Shown here: one piece after another, positions 11,223 to 22,863 of the stretch
How the letters are laid out: every line of letters begins with the position of its first letter
Position numbering within the stretch: position 1 is the stretch's first letter
DNA from: Xiphydria camelus
Lineage: Eukaryota; Arthropoda; Insecta; Hymenoptera; Xiphydriidae
Length of the DNA stretch: 64,000 nt
Direction of reading: 5' to 3'
Assembly (NCBI GenBank): GCA_963678675.1
Contig: OY783194.1
Coordinates: forward strand, 19,570,278-19,634,277
Notes under the pieces: generated by a model
Seen by the model: the letters and a program-made list of their open reading frames with translations, nothing else
Told to the model about the DNA's origin: nothing
The model's database searches: none
Translations under genes and position numbers: made by a program

Positions 11223-11535
11223 TTATATATAATGAAGTCGCCTCACAAGAACGAAACAGACTGGAGAGGGTGGGAGGTCCGACTTCCCAAAAAGGGGCCA
11301 TCATCCTCGGAGTCCGCGTACGAAACTCGAGAGCGCGTACGAAACTCGAGAGCGCGTACGAAAATATTTTTACATGGGCACAGAGCCAACTAATAATAAA
11401 GCTTGTCCAAAGAACTAAACTCCCTCTTTCGCATCACCGGGGCCATATAAGGCAACCCTACAAATAACAGGAATGTTGTTTACGGCATTTTCGAGGAGTA
11501 TATATACAGGGCCGAGAAGCAAAGAGCTTCAGTTT
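11223..11535. promoter_or_regulatory. divergent TATA/initiator promoter region in the palindrome loop
   Basis: On the plus strand GTATATATACA (11496-11506) lies about 30 bp before TTCAGTTTC, an insect initiator with A at 11531, and leads into the small ORF at 11562. On the minus strand TATATATAAGG (about 11231-11221) precedes another ATTCAGTTTC near 11190-11181 and leads into the transposase start at 11151. A 19-bp tandem repeat, CGCGTACGAAACTCGAGAG, 2.5 copies at 11316-11364, lies between the two. Confidence 0.6.
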
Positions 11536-11561
11536 CATTGGCTGCGTCTATCATTCAAGTG

Positions 11562-11786
11562 ATGGGTTCAAACGAGTTACCGACTTTTGAGAAGATCGTG
11601 GAGGATCTTAAAAATGGGCACATACCATTGCCGTCTCCCGGGAAATCGCTGGATCTGACATTCCGCACAACAGGACCATCCATGGCCGAAGTAGAACGAG
11701 AGCTGCAAGAATGTGAGGAGTACTGGAGGAAACAGTACGCGAAGAAGAAAAGTAAAGAAAAAAATGATTCCAACAAAAAACTATAA
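11562..11786 (+). CDS. small unidentified protein (74 aa) in the transposon loop
   Basis: The ATG at 11562 opens MGSNELPTFEKIVEDLKNGH, continuing with PLPSPGKSLDLTFRTTGPSM and a charged Lys/Glu-rich C-terminus (WRKQYAKKKSKEKN) ending at TAA. An upstream in-frame TTG at 11538 is not a plausible start. TATA, an initiator, a short leader and AATAAA at 11857-11862 make it look like a complete intronless transcription unit. I do not recognise the family with confidence. The phenylalanine-led helix followed by a glycine and proline turn weakly recalls PEX39-like proteins, but this is not enough to name it. It may be a captured host gene or a normal second gene of this transposon. Confidence 0.6.
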   Translation: MGSNELPTFEKIVEDLKNGHIPLPSPGKSLDLTFRTTGPSMAEVERELQECEEYWRKQYAKKKSKEKNDSNKKL

Positions 11787-11950
11787 AAATTCAGACAATT
11801 TTATCTAACCTGTGAGTGAATTATTAGTTACTTACACACAAACAGAAAATAATATAAATAAATTAACGGTCGGATTTATTAATAAGATTTCTGAACAATT
11901 TTTGTCCATTTTATTTTGATAATATTCCGCTAGACGTATACGGCTTTCGA

Positions 11951-12301
11951 ATGTGGAAGAATTTTGTAAGGAGGTTTTCAGATATTGTAACTCTTTTCAA
12001 TTACGATATTAACCTTCATTCGAGAGATAATATTTTAAAACTTCAATCTCTTACTCATAATCAGTTTTCTTCACCACGGTTTACTAACTTTATTAAATAT
12101 TCGTGGTTCAAGAGTGGATATATATTCAGGAGACCTCCTGAATTTGAACATCCTGTAGAATTTTGTTTTGCACAGGACTCGGAACCACGATGCCACATAT
12201 GTGGCGATATTGCCGTTATTACGTGTGCTTGGTGTAAGAAACAACTTTGTATGAAACATTTTTTCACGGAATACCATTATTGTCATAATTATGAGCCATA
12301 G
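11951..12301 (+). pseudogene. second, inverted copy of the Tigger transposase C-terminus
   Basis: The 116 codons encode exactly the same residues as the minus-strand stretch at 9539-9889, including SSPRFTNFIKYSWF and the CHICGD...CAWCKK cysteine/histidine cluster. The stretch starts mid-domain, after the third catalytic aspartate, so it cannot act as a transposase. It lies directly downstream of the 74-aa gene, separated by about 160 bp that contain a poly(A) signal. Confidence 0.85.
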
Positions 12302-12994
12302 AAGTTGAACTTTATTAAATAAAAGAAAAGTGGCATTAAAATACATAGAAGTAATAACCCCCGACCTATCCCGTCACTGCCATTGGTAGCCCGCTCATTA
12401 TCAGACATAAAAGTTAGAAATTTGCAAAACTGTAGGAGGGAAATATATCATGTCATACATGGTTGAATTTGTAATAAAATTTCCTAAATTTTTGTCCACA
12501 TGACTAAACCGAAATTTCGAAAAATTAGATAAAAAAAAATTTTTTTTTTTTAAATAATGCTTTTTTTCAAAATCTGTTTAGGGGATTTTATTATACTAAA
12601 AAAACCAAACAAAACGTACATTGAAAGTTTTCATCTATCTCGCTTCGTTTCGGAGATAGCTCGAAGGGGGTGAAAATTCAGGGGTCCATTTCACCCCCTT
12701 AAACCAAAATTGGGCCGCTATAAAAAAATAGGGGTCTCTTATTTTTCGATAAACCTTAAATTTACGAAGTTTCATCAAGATCGGAAGCGGCGGCCTCGAA
12801 ACGTTTCCTTGTCAGTGAGGACGCGCCTTTAGAATTATCATTCAATATTAATATATTAGTCACGCAGACTAATATTGGGTTGGTGCATAATTATTGCGGC
12901 TTTTATGGCGGCTTCTCTTTCTTTAAAAATTGGCATTTTGTTTATTTTGTTTTCATTAAAATAATCTTCTCTATTTAATTAATAAAATTCGTGT

Positions 12995-13456
12995 CGAAAA
13001 TCATGTCCATATTCGTCATATTATACTCTACCACTTCGAGAAAGATGGAAGGCGGCATAGTCATTTCGCGATCTCAACGAACTTTTCGGCGAGGGAACAA
13101 TCAGCAAAAGCCAAATAGAAAGATGGTTCAAAAAGTTCCAATCGAGTGATACAAACATTACAGATGAAGAAGGAAGAGGTCGACCATCTAATTTCAACGA
13201 CCAGGCACTTTTGGCAGCCGTGGAAGAAGACGAAAGCTTGATAATACGAATGCTGGCCGACGACTTTGATGTGGACCATTCGACCATTGTTCGTCGTCTG
13301 AACAAGCTCGGAAAAGTATGGAAATTAGCTGTATGTGTTCCCCACGAACTCTCCAACTACAACAAAGCCGAACGTATACGAATTTTCACTGATTTGCTGC
13401 AGCGAAACGAGCAAGCATTCTTCCTGAAGAATCTCGTCACTGGAGATGAATCGTAG
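12995..13456 (+). pseudogene. mariner transposase N-terminal part
   Basis: Frames covering 12995-13456 give the paired helix-turn-helix region and the linker, for example DDFDVDHSTIVRRLNKLGKV and VPHELSNYNKAERIRI, ending at LVTGDES and a stop where the catalytic domain should begin (VTGDE). A frameshift near 13045 separates the first part. Everything after the first catalytic aspartate is replaced by an inverted copy of the 5' end. Confidence 0.75.
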
Positions 13457-13687
13457 CTTCTTTTCAAAAACGTCGTCTTCTTCCACGGCTGCCAAAAGTG
13501 CATGGTCGTCGAAATCAGATGGTTGACCTCTTCCTTCGTCATCTGTTAGGTTTGTATCGCCCGATTTGAACTTTTTGAACTATCTTTTAATTTGGCTTTT
13601 GCTAATTGTTCCCTCGCCGAAAAGTTCGTTGAGATTGCGAAATGACTGTGCCGTCTTCCATTCTTTCTCGAAGTGGTAGAGCATAAT

Positions 13688-14233
13688 GTGAGTGCACCCG
13701 GTATCCGTCCATGTAAGATTTTTTTAGCGGGAAATGTAATATTTAATTACCATGGCCAAATATAGAAAGAAGAGTAAATATAATACAATGATGGACTCTT
13801 TTTCATCAATAACAAAATTTAAAAATTTGAAAAGGGATTCTAAATAATTAAATTTTAAAGTGAAGGGTCAAAAGGGTCAGCATTCGACCGTCTGTTTTCG
13901 CTTTGCGCCGGTACCGAATAACATAATTTTACAATAACAAAATGTCTTTTTCAGCAGTTTCAATAATTTTAATTTATATTACAATATATTATTCATCGAT
14001 TTAAACATATTTTAATACGTTTGTTACTTACATTTTGTCGTATCCATCTGAACTACTGATTACCAATCCTAACCTACTCTTCTAACGAAATACATTCAAA
14101 GCATGATGTTAGCGCCACGCATTGAAACAAATTAATAAATTTTAAACATTTAAAAATGTTAAATATTAAATATTTCCATAACCGACCTTCGGTGGACGGG
14201 TACCCATACACGGTCGGATACCGGTGCACTCAC
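13688..14233. mobile_element. MITE inserted in the mariner dimer
   Basis: The ends are GTGAGTGCACCCGGTATCCG and its mirror CGGATACCGGTGCACTCAC, about 24 bp with one indel. The 546-bp interior is AT-rich with no coding sequence. The uninterrupted mariner arm at about 13015-13030 shows the empty site, but mutations prevent me from fixing the target duplication. Confidence 0.7.
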
Positions 14234-14610
14234 GGTATGACGAATATGGACATGATTTTCGACACGCATTTTATTAACTAAATAGAGAAGATTATTTTAA
14301 TGAAAAAAATAAACAAAATGCCAATTTTTATAGAAAAAGCCGTCAAAAAAGCCGCAATAATTATGCACCAACTCAATAGTTTTACTTATATTATACGTCC
14401 AATGATGAACATAGGCATCGTAGTCATGCATATTATGGAGAATACAACTTTTGTATGACTTTTTCTCAGAAATGGTGAATCTTAGGAAAAAAGTGTACGG
14501 ATAATTTTTGTAGAGAATTGCATGATCTACAATTTTTATCTGAACTTTTTTATCATAAATCTAACAGTTTTGCTAATAAATCCCAGAAACCCATTTTTGC
14601 GAACTTTGAC

Positions 14611-16756
14611 CTTGCATAAAATTGTTTGCACATACGGGATCGATGGGGACTTTTCACACTTTTATTATAATGGTATCCCTAACGTTCATGTAAATTTTCA
14701 GCTTCTTGGGAATTTATGCAAGGGTGAATGTCTATTTTGACCGGACTATAAAGGAGAAACAGTATTTATTCCGAGGATACCCCTTATATATCCACTGAAC
14801 TGCCGTTTCAATTCAACAGAATTAAATTTCCAATAGCATATGCAATTAAATAAAGAAAGAAGCTCTCTTTCACCGACGTAAGCGCTGTTGTATTGAGAAT
14901 ATGATGACTTAGTCCAGCTTTATGATTTTTGAAGTTGAAAGTTTATCCCTTTAATTTATATTTTGTGGGAACTCACTAGCTTTCCCGAGTGGAGCGAGGG
15001 CCACATATGCTAGTATTAATTATATAGCAAGGACAGTTAATATTCATTGTTCAAGAAATGTAATTTTTAATTTAAAATTAGCATCCTAGTTTTGATTCTA
15101 GATGCCTGTTTAAGGATTCTCGAGCGTTATACTAAAAATAGTAAGAAATACTTGAAAATGATTGCATTCGGTAGATTGAAGTAAACAAAAAATTCAGTTA
15201 AATTTTCAAGTCTTTTAAGAAGCTCGTTGCAAATATTTTTGAATAACAAAATAACATATGTTCTTATGAGTTATAGCTAACAAACCGCGATATTTTTGAG
15301 AAAAATAGTGAAAAAATTCTGAAGTTTTTTTAACAGCAAGTTTAATGAACTAAAATCATCTATACCAATTTTCACGTTCGTTAAAAAGCCTGTTATTTTT
15401 TTATTAATTGTTCTTTATAAATTTAACCTTTGGTAAGTCAATGTAGCAACGTTGCATGACGTCATCACATGTTTTGGGCTCCATTTTTAAACTCGCAGAT
15501 ACACATATACTACTGTACGTCAAACGTTGTTGCCACATCGCATGAAGAACATACTTTATAGTGTTACTGTATTTCAGTGAACTAACTTTTAGCAGGGAAA
15601 AAGCCCTTATACCGCTCGAGAAACCTTAATGTCAGAGATGCATGCGCCGTCAGAGGCGCATGCGCCCTGATGACATTCAGCAGTGAACTAGTAATTGAGA
15701 AACACTGATCACACACACATTACAAGTGCGCCAGCTCTGCGGATTGCGCGTCACTGGTGCCTGAATGGCGTCATGACAGATTTAGGCGCGCAAATTAGCA
15801 TTAGTTTAATAATTTTTTGTTGCCATTAAGCACGAGCATCATGATTTTTCAAAAAATATGGTTGAAAGGACTTAATACTCTAAATAAAAATAATTTTTTC
15901 TAAAATCCTGTCACTACCCCATTGTGCTCAGTGGATAATTATTGTGCGTAGTGAGTAATTGTACGCATCGTGGTTCTGGTCACTTCTTCGATAGAAGGAA
16001 ACATCATTGAGTGGAAATGTTGAAGCAAAAGATTATTCTTTATGATATAACTGTAAGTTATATCGAATGGAACTATTGCTAATAACAGAAGTTGAAAAGA
16101 GTGAAGTCCTCTGTTTTGATGTAATTTTGGAGGCCTAAGAAATAAGGTGGTGAGTACGTTATTTTATTTTGTTTATTTAACTTAACATATTTTATGAAAG
16201 TACGTTATCTTGCGTGTGTTTTGAGCTACTGTTAATTTATTTCCGATAAAATATCTACGAGTACTTGTTTTTCACATCCAATTAGGTCGCAGCGGGGATA
16301 ATTGTACGTACCTATACATTTTTAAATACGCAGAATTTTTTTTTACTTCTTGTACACATGTATGACTATTTCTAATTGTTTTCGCATATTCTCGAATTAT
16401 ATTGTTACAACAGACGTACCTATCTAAAAAGGGCAAGCTGATAAAGTTGAAAATTATTTATATCTGTGATTCTTGCTTGAGAAAGTAATTTTCGTAATTT
16501 TGTTACTGATTTGTGATAAGATAATCATTCGCTGAATACATTTTTTTCGTTTTCGTATTAATATTTCATAAAACATTCATTTCATTTAGTTATTTCCTGT
16601 CTTTCGTTTTGCGCACAATTACTCGACACCTGAGAGATTTTTTGGTTTTACATTTTTTTTCTCTGCAAAATACAACATCAGCTAATGAAAAATTGTTCAA
16701 TATGAGGATACATAATGATAAAAGTATATTTGGAGCTTCTATTACCATAATGGGAA
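14611..16756. other. 2.1 kb without recognised genes
   Basis: The sequence is AT-rich and intergenic. I see a few G+C-richer patches near 15460-15830, including GCGCATGCGCCCTGATGA, but no reading frame, RNA gene or clear terminal repeats that I can support. Confidence 0.4.
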
Positions 16757-17652
16757 TAATAGTATCTTATGTCATTAGGCCTAAATCCGAGGTTTTTTCA
16801 GACTGTTTAATTAGGTCATAGCACGAGGTATGGTGGGAGGACGAGGCTCGCTGCCACAACCTAAACACAGTCTAAAAAATCCGAGGATATCCGAGCGTAT
16901 TGAGGGTCAAAGTGCAGTACCTCGTAAGTGGTTGAAACTAAATTTTACAGGAAAGCCAAAAAACATCTGATGGTGATGGACAGTATAAAATTGGATTATA
17001 TTACATAAAATTAGTATCAAAGGTTCATTTAAAATATAGAAATCTACTATGGAGGCACCAGCATTACACACTTTAAAAATTAAATATGAAAACCCGAAAA
17101 AAAGCAGATACGAGGTAAATACTGCACTTTGACCCTCGATATACTATTTTTTTCTCACGAATGCCCATTTCTTAAAACAAAACAAAAGGAGTATACACGA
17201 CTCATTTCACGTTATGTTTACCAGTTTGGAAAAAGGATCCACTTCGGATCAACAATAAGCAATCGTTTAACAGCCTGCGGACTCCCGGTCAGTGTTACGC
17301 GGGAAAAACGCCATCTTACGGTCTAAAAATAGGCTGGAAAAGGCCTCGAAATGGGCATGAGTGAAGAAAAAACATGCCCATTTCGAGACCTTTTCCAGAC
17401 TTATTTTTAGACCGTAAGATGGCGTTTTTCCCGCGTGATACCGACCGGGAGTTCACAGGCTATAGCTATTAAAATATTGCTTAGTCCGAAGTGGGTCCTT
17501 TTTCCAAACTGGTAAACGCAACGTGAAATGAGCCGTGTATACTTCTGTTTGTTTTGTTTTGAGAAGTGGGCATTCGTGAGAAAAAATAGTATATGTCATT
17601 CGGCTGAAATCCTCGGATTTTCGCCTAATGATATAAGATACTATTATATTAT
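16757..17652. mobile_element. foldback family FB-A, copy 1
   Basis: Outer inverted repeats of about 35 bp (ATAGTATCTTATGTCATTAG then AAATCCGAGG) occur at 16766-16795 and 17613-17647. Inside, the arms from about 17150 form a near-perfect hairpin centred at 17366 (GCCATCTTACGGTCTAAAAA against its mirror). The same sequence forms the two arms of the composite element at 26.6-29.7 kb. No coding sequence is seen. Confidence 0.75.
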
Positions 17653-19304
17653 ACTATTCTTCGATCAGGAAACTCGAACAAATGACTTCCAAATGCTCCA
17701 AAGTTAAAAGCAAATCCTGAGCTGCGGGCTACTTGTGACAGTTGCAATCACTTTATTCCACGTCAGTCACGATACTGCTTACTCAATTACTTATTACATT
17801 TGATAAATAATATTTTATTATATTACTCGGTCGCCAATGTATTAACTGGATAATAAAATTAATCACTCTTGAATATTCCAAAATAGTAAATTTTATGATC
17901 CTTATGAGCGTGTGTCACTTTTATTTCTATGTAATAATAACGATGTTAAAAATCTGAAAATATATGTCTTAAGACGGATGAAGTTATACGTAATTTCTGA
18001 AAAATTCGTTGACAAATTCAGAAAAGAATTGTAGAAATATTTCGAGAACCCGACAGCCTGTTTTTCTGATAAATTCATAGAAATTCTGAAAAAAAAGTGA
18101 AGAAAAGATTTCAAAAATAACTTCGAGAAACAGTGATTGTACAATAGTTTTTCTGAGAAATTTACGAAAATTTTTCTGGAACGATATTTGTTGGCAAAGA
18201 TTTGAAGATAATGCAATATGAATTTTTCTGAGAAAATGTAAAAAGTTGTACGTAACCAGTTGTAAATAAATTCTAAAAGTTAAGAGGTTTAGAATTAATT
18301 AAAGGTTAAGTTTAGGTTATATATAGGAATTTTGTAATAGTTTCCTTCTTTAGGTATTCCCAAATGGATATCCTTAGGAAAAGTATTACAGTGCGAAAAT
18401 ATATATTTAGTTTACTGTAATATCCTATGGTTAACTACTGAAATTTGCAGTAAATTACAGATTTAGTATGTAGGTATGTAGATTATTGTAATTTTTGTGG
18501 TTATCCATAGGAGACTAGAGTAAACTATATATTTGATTACTTTTTGCACCGCAGTACTTTTTCGTACAGAAATCCATTCGGGAATACCTAAAATAGAGGA
18601 CTGTTAAAAAAATTCGTTTATATTCAAAATTTGACTTTTAGAAATTATTTACAATTGATTTTCTAAATTTTTTTTACATTTTTTTAGAAAAATTCATATT
18701 GTATTATCTCCAAATATAGAGAAATTCTAATATATGTTGAGGAATTAAATGATATTCACTGCAATTCTGAGTAAAAAATTGTCCATAATTTGTATGAAAT
18801 TTTCTAAATATCTGAAATATATCAGAAATCTTTCTAAAAAAACGTTCGAATTTCGATACCGATTCAAAAAAAAACTGTTAACAAGTTTGGAGATATTGCA
18901 GAGAAATTACGGGTTATTATTTATTGAGAAATTATAAAAAAAACCTAGAATACATTTTCACCAGAGTAGGTATCTCAATCTTTTAAAAATATAAATTTAC
19001 ATAATGTAAAAATTAAAGTTTTAAAATCAAATAAATATTTGTACCTCAAACTCTCTTAAGTGATATATTTTTTCACTTAACGTTTTTTAGACTTTCATTT
19101 AAAATTATTATCCAATCTGCCCGTTAATATTTCTAGCTTATTGTTAAATGCGCTTATGTGAGCTAAGTAAAAATATGCATACATATAATACCTCAGCTAT
19201 CAGTTAATTAATTCCTGTAAGGGTATTCCCAATAGTACGTGACATTTTATAGATATTCGGTAAACATCTTCTGGTCTTTAATCCTCGGATCCCCAAGCGG
19301 GGTA
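17653..19304. repeat. AT-rich stretch with an imperfect palindrome and a MITE (18350-18601)
   Basis: A MITE with ends TAGGTATTCCCAAATGGAT and ATCCATTCGGGAATACCTA spans 18350-18601. Around it an older palindrome can be followed, for example AGATAATGCAATATGAATTT at about 18205 against AAATTCATATTGTATTATCT at about 18690. The rest is low-complexity (GAAATTTCTGAAAA-like words). No gene is recognised. Confidence 0.55.
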
Positions 19305-19650
19305 CCTAAGGCTTAACTCACACGGTGCGACTTCACTGCGACAGCAGTGCGACAGAACTGACGCACGCTGTCGCAGGAATCGACGACTTTCCTGCGACAG
19401 TTTTCTCCCACCGCGTGAGCAGATGCGCGGCAAACTAACACAACGACACCGCCACTGTGGATGTCATACAGACAAGCGCGAGGTGCGTGTCGCACTGCTG
19501 TCGCAGGGAAGTCGCACCGTGTGAGTGCTTCGCTGCGTCTCCATGCTGATTTGCCGCGTGCGACGTACTCTCGACCAAGTGCGACCGAGTGCGTCAGTTT
19601 TGTCGCACTGCTGTCGCAGTGAAGTCGCACCGTCTGAGTTAAGCCTAAGG
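19305..19650. mobile_element. G+C-rich MITE with long terminal inverted repeats
   Basis: GGCTTAACTCACACGGTGCG with ACTTCACTGCGACAGCAGTG is mirrored at 19603-19648. A third partial copy of the terminal repeat lies inside at 19492-19527. CTAAG borders both ends (19305-19310 and 19645-19649) and may be a target duplication. The open frames here are products of its GC bias. Confidence 0.7.
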
Positions 19651-20192
19651 CCCCTCAAAAATCATTTTTCGAGCAGAAATTTTGATAGGCATGAGAGTTA
19701 TGTTCTGTTTTTTTTTCTAGTCACCTCTTGTAATTTATAAATTGAATTTCCATCGATATAAATAAAATATCTTTTAATTTTCACGAGGGACTAATTATTT
19801 TTGTGGAGTGCTACGCGCCCCTGTTTGAGACTTGTGACCCATTCTATATTAAATCGGAGGCTTTAAAAAAAACGTTCAGTCGAATTTTCTATTGTCCTAA
19901 AATTCTTTATTCTTATTCTATACATTAGAAAAATACTTCAAACTCACAAAAAAAAAATTAGAAATCCATATTTTCGAAGTTACCCAATAATAAATTCTTC
20001 AAATGCCTATACGTGAATACCGCCTCACGCGTTTGTCTTTAAGGATGTTGGATTGGGTTAAACTAGTTAAAATGTAGTCTGTTATATTAAAATGCAAGGT
20101 GTTCACGCTTATGCTCCGAGACTGGGTTAAGTTTATTTCAAATGTGCCGCATACGCGGTTGCCTTTCTTGCTGTCACTACGGCCATCTATTA

Positions 20193-20743
20193 TTAGGTGT
20201 ACAACTTTGCTTCCGCCGTTCTTTTTCCAAATTCGAGGCTTTATTGTAAAAAACTTGTTATACATTTATGATTTAAAGTATTGTCCATCGCTGGCCACTT
20301 CTTGACTTTGACACGAGTCTTCATCAAGTAATGCCTCAAATTCTGCATCTTCGAAAACCTTCCCTCTTCCACCACTATACTGGTCTTCGACATGAAAATC
20401 ACCGTTCTTGAAACGTGGAAACCACTCACGACACGTTCTTTCACAAATAGCGACTTCACCATAAGTATTTGAGAGCATTCGATGAGCCTCAGCCGCAGAT
20501 TTCTTCATATTGAAGCAGAAAATTAAAACCTCCCGCAAATGACGAGAATTTTGCTCATAAACTGACATTTTCAATCGGCAATAACTTTATGATGCAGACA
20601 TAAAAATCGATTCATGTTTCTATGGGGTTATGTTGACAGATGCCCAAGTTTATTGCATGACGTCTATGATCTATTTATTTCGACCACTACTTACCGCTAA
20701 AGCTATCTATAGGAAAACGGTGGAAGCAAAGTTGTACATCTAA
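20193..20743. mobile_element. internally deleted mariner
   Basis: The terminal inverted repeats TTAGGTGTACAACTTTGCTT and its mirror (AAGCAAAGTTGTACATCTAA) run about 33 bp, with TA duplications at 20191-20192 and 20744-20745. The 551-bp element retains only the N-terminal part of a transposase on the minus strand, so it is non-autonomous. Confidence 0.85.
20266..20574 (-). pseudogene. mariner transposase N-terminal fragment
   Basis: From an ATG at 20574 the frame encodes EQNSRHLREVLIFCFNMKKS and later NTYGEVAICERTCREWFPRF, the first helix-turn-helix of a mariner transposase. It ends with SGGRGKVFEDAEFEALLDED before losing similarity. The second DNA-binding motif and the whole DD34D catalytic domain are deleted. 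The retained frame is open, which implies that the deletion is fairly recent. Confidence 0.8.
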
Positions 20744-21126
20744 TACTTGAGGGCCTTGGAATAAAAGGGATCCAAGTGACTTTTCTTATATATAGACTTA
20801 AGTGCAGATTTAGGTACCTTATGTGCCAATTTATTTAATGTAAAAAGGTTTCCAGCTTTGAGCTCATTTGAGGGACATCAACAACTACCGAGTCGTTGAG
20901 CAGGTACATATTATGATTTTTGGTTATGTTGACATTTTATTGACAGGTTGCTTTGCTCAATTAGACGTCGATATTTTCGACGTCTCGAGATCTATATAGT
21001 TCGATATCCAATTAATAGGTGGCTGTAGTGATGGCAGGGAAGGCTAACCGATTCATTGGTCCGTATATGCGGCACATTTTTGAAACAAGTTCCACCCAGT
21101 TTCGGAGCCTGGGCGTGAACACCCTG

Positions 21127-22588
21127 TATATAAAAAAACGACGCACAAACACTATAATATATATTTTCTTTTCATTACCTAATGAAACAGCAAAATGCTG
21201 TAGAAAATGCTAATGAATACGTATATAGTTTTTTATCCCAGTAATTATTATATTTAGTTATCTCGTTGATCTCTCTCTCTCTCTCAAGTAATATTCTTCA
21301 AGCGATGCGGCAACATACCATTTCTTTTAGAGCCTTCACACAATTGGAAGAATAAGAATAAACATAAAAATTAGAATATGGATTCTTACATAAGACCATC
21401 TAATGCCTCAATCATCTAGTGAGTCAAGTTCCCTTACCATCATTCCCAATATAATTACAACCTGGAAATGTTTAAAAGGAATTAAAACACAAGAAAATGA
21501 ATGAGGAGTTTTTAATACTCATAGTTTTGAATGAAGTTGAAGCTGCTGTATTAGTAATGATCTAATGATGTAGCGAAGACATGGTCGGAAAAATCATAGA
21601 AAATGGAAAAATAGGAATTATTGATTGAACCATTAGATGGCTCTACAGAACAATGCTTATTCTTATCTTTCAGCTTATTTTTATCCTTATTCTTTCAATT
21701 GTGTGGAAGCCCTTATTATTTTTATACCTGTTAACCGTCAGTCTCATTTCTGCTGTATGATGGTAAAGAAGAGATATGTCAAGACTTTCAATAGCCAAGG
21801 TCGATAAGGTACACCTAGCGTCAATGATTCTGATCAACCCGCTTTGGGTGACGGTACTTTTATCAAATTGACCGTAGCTGAAAGATTCAGGTGAACCTGA
21901 GTGTTTCGCCATGAAGGCTAAATTTCATTGGTGCTTCTCGGAAAACAAAAAGATCCACTCGCACCATTCACCTATGGTCGACTCAATGAAATACCGTCAC
22001 CCAAAGCGAACCTGAGTCGTCTATTTGGACCTGCTTACCCCCTAGAACGCCTAAGTTCCTCCTGAAAACCCTACATTCTATTTTCCCTCCTGATTTCCGC
22101 CTAGAGGTCCTACTACCTCCTGCTACCATCCATTTCCGCCTAAATTTCCATAATCATCTTTTACCTTTTGCAAATATCACCTATATATTAAGCCTATAAC
22201 TCCTCTACGATGTAGTGAATGATAATTTTTTCGCTTTATTTAATAAATCTTGAACTTTTTTTGTGAAAAATTCATAAAATCGTAATTAAAGTAATCAAGA
22301 GAGTATTCCCCACTTTCTGCTTTCCTTTTTTGATCACTAATAAAAGAATATTTTATAAGAAGAATGAAAAAATCTATTTATCCTAAATTTCACTGAAACC
22401 AAACTTTATTTCCAAACATTTTTTACAACATGAATTACTACATTAAAAACTTAGGCATAGACAAATAATCAATCATTATTATTTATTAATTTTAATCCCC
22501 ATATATATTCGCCCAAAATTTATTAGAACTATAGAGAATACACGGTATTTCGGTAGGCAAAATTTTGTATTCAATTTATTCCAACTCT
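21127..22588. other. intergenic stretch with one short inverted repeat
   Basis: CGCTTTGGGTGACGGTA at 21840-21856 is mirrored by TACCGTCACCCAAAGCG at 21994-22010, bracketing about 140 bp. From 22020 to 22160 the plus strand is pyrimidine-rich with repeated CCTCCTG/CCGCCTA words, which reappear inverted near 24085-24260. No gene is recognised. Confidence 0.45.
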
Positions 22589-22846
22589 TTATCGTTCACC
22601 GGTATGCCAATAGGTATATACTTCATTGTCTCCAATGTTCATAAAGACACACACAGTGTGTAAAGATTGTACTGGTACAGCCAAAATACTGTCGGTCACC
22701 TGAACTTTGCATAGACATTTCGTGGTCGCATAAGTGAATCGATCACCTGTGGCCCGAAAAACCTCCGCAATTTGAATTTCTTGAGTGATACCGAAGTGTT
22801 GACCAATGTAGTGACATACCGAAAGCATACAATGACATTCTCTCAT
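22589..22846 (-). CDS. unrecognised ORF, possible terminal exon (85 aa)
   Basis: The minus-strand frame begins MRECHCMLSVCHYIGQHFGI and ends VYTYWHTGER before TAA, with AATAAA only about 12 bases downstream. A TTATTAAAG just before the ATG could be a splice acceptor. The upstream flank is immediately replaced by the tRNA-like foldback at 22864, so any upstream exon may be cut off. It reads like coding sequence (varied, Cys-containing, no low complexity), but I cannot place it in a family. Chance is a real alternative. Confidence 0.25.
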   Translation of the reverse strand: MRECHCMLSVCHYIGQHFGITQEIQIAEVFRATGDRFTYATTKCLCKVQVTDSILAVPVQSLHTVCVFMNIGDNEVYTYWHTGER

Positions 22847-22863
22847 AGCTTTAATAAAATAGC

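Larger units (their letters stand above)
12875..14376. mobile_element. mariner, rearranged into a head-to-head dimer
   Basis: Both ends carry mariner inverted repeats (TTGGGTTGGTGCATAATTA on the left, mirrored as TAATTATGCACCAACTCAA on the right), and TA flanks it at 12873-12874 and 14377-14378. The matching place in the other palindrome arm has a single TA at 8935-8936. About 350 bp of the 5' end (leader plus transposase N-terminus) recurs inverted from 13484 to 14376, so both termini derive from the same end. A MITE (13688-14233) splits the inverted copy. Confidence 0.85.
8692..14610. mobile_element. palindromic composite Tigger/pogo transposon
   Basis: The left arm 8692-9913 and the right arm 11928-14610 are reverse complements, from AGTTCGCAAAAATGGGT at the outside to CCGCTAGACGTATACGG at the inside. 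The right arm is longer because a mariner (12875-14376) is inserted in it. The arms contain two inverted copies of the C-terminal part of a Tigger transposase, and their 116-codon stretches translate identically. The 2-kb loop holds the rest of one transposase copy and a small separate gene. The outer ends lack a clear target duplication. Confidence 0.85.
20095..21126. mobile_element. foldback family FB-B, copy 1 (contains a mariner derivative)
   Basis: The left end CAAGGTGTTCACGC and the right end GGGCGTGAACACCCTG are inverted. The match continues through CTCCGAGACTGGGT and TGCCGCATA. TATA follows the right end. The right half includes GACGTCGATATTTTCGACGTC, a palindrome also present in the half-copy at 45.3 kb. 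A 551-bp mariner derivative is inserted in the left half. Confidence 0.65.

Noticed and set aside
11538..11561. Upstream TTG start for the small loop ORF
   Set aside because: TTG is not a usual eukaryotic start, and the ATG at 11562 follows a good promoter arrangement.
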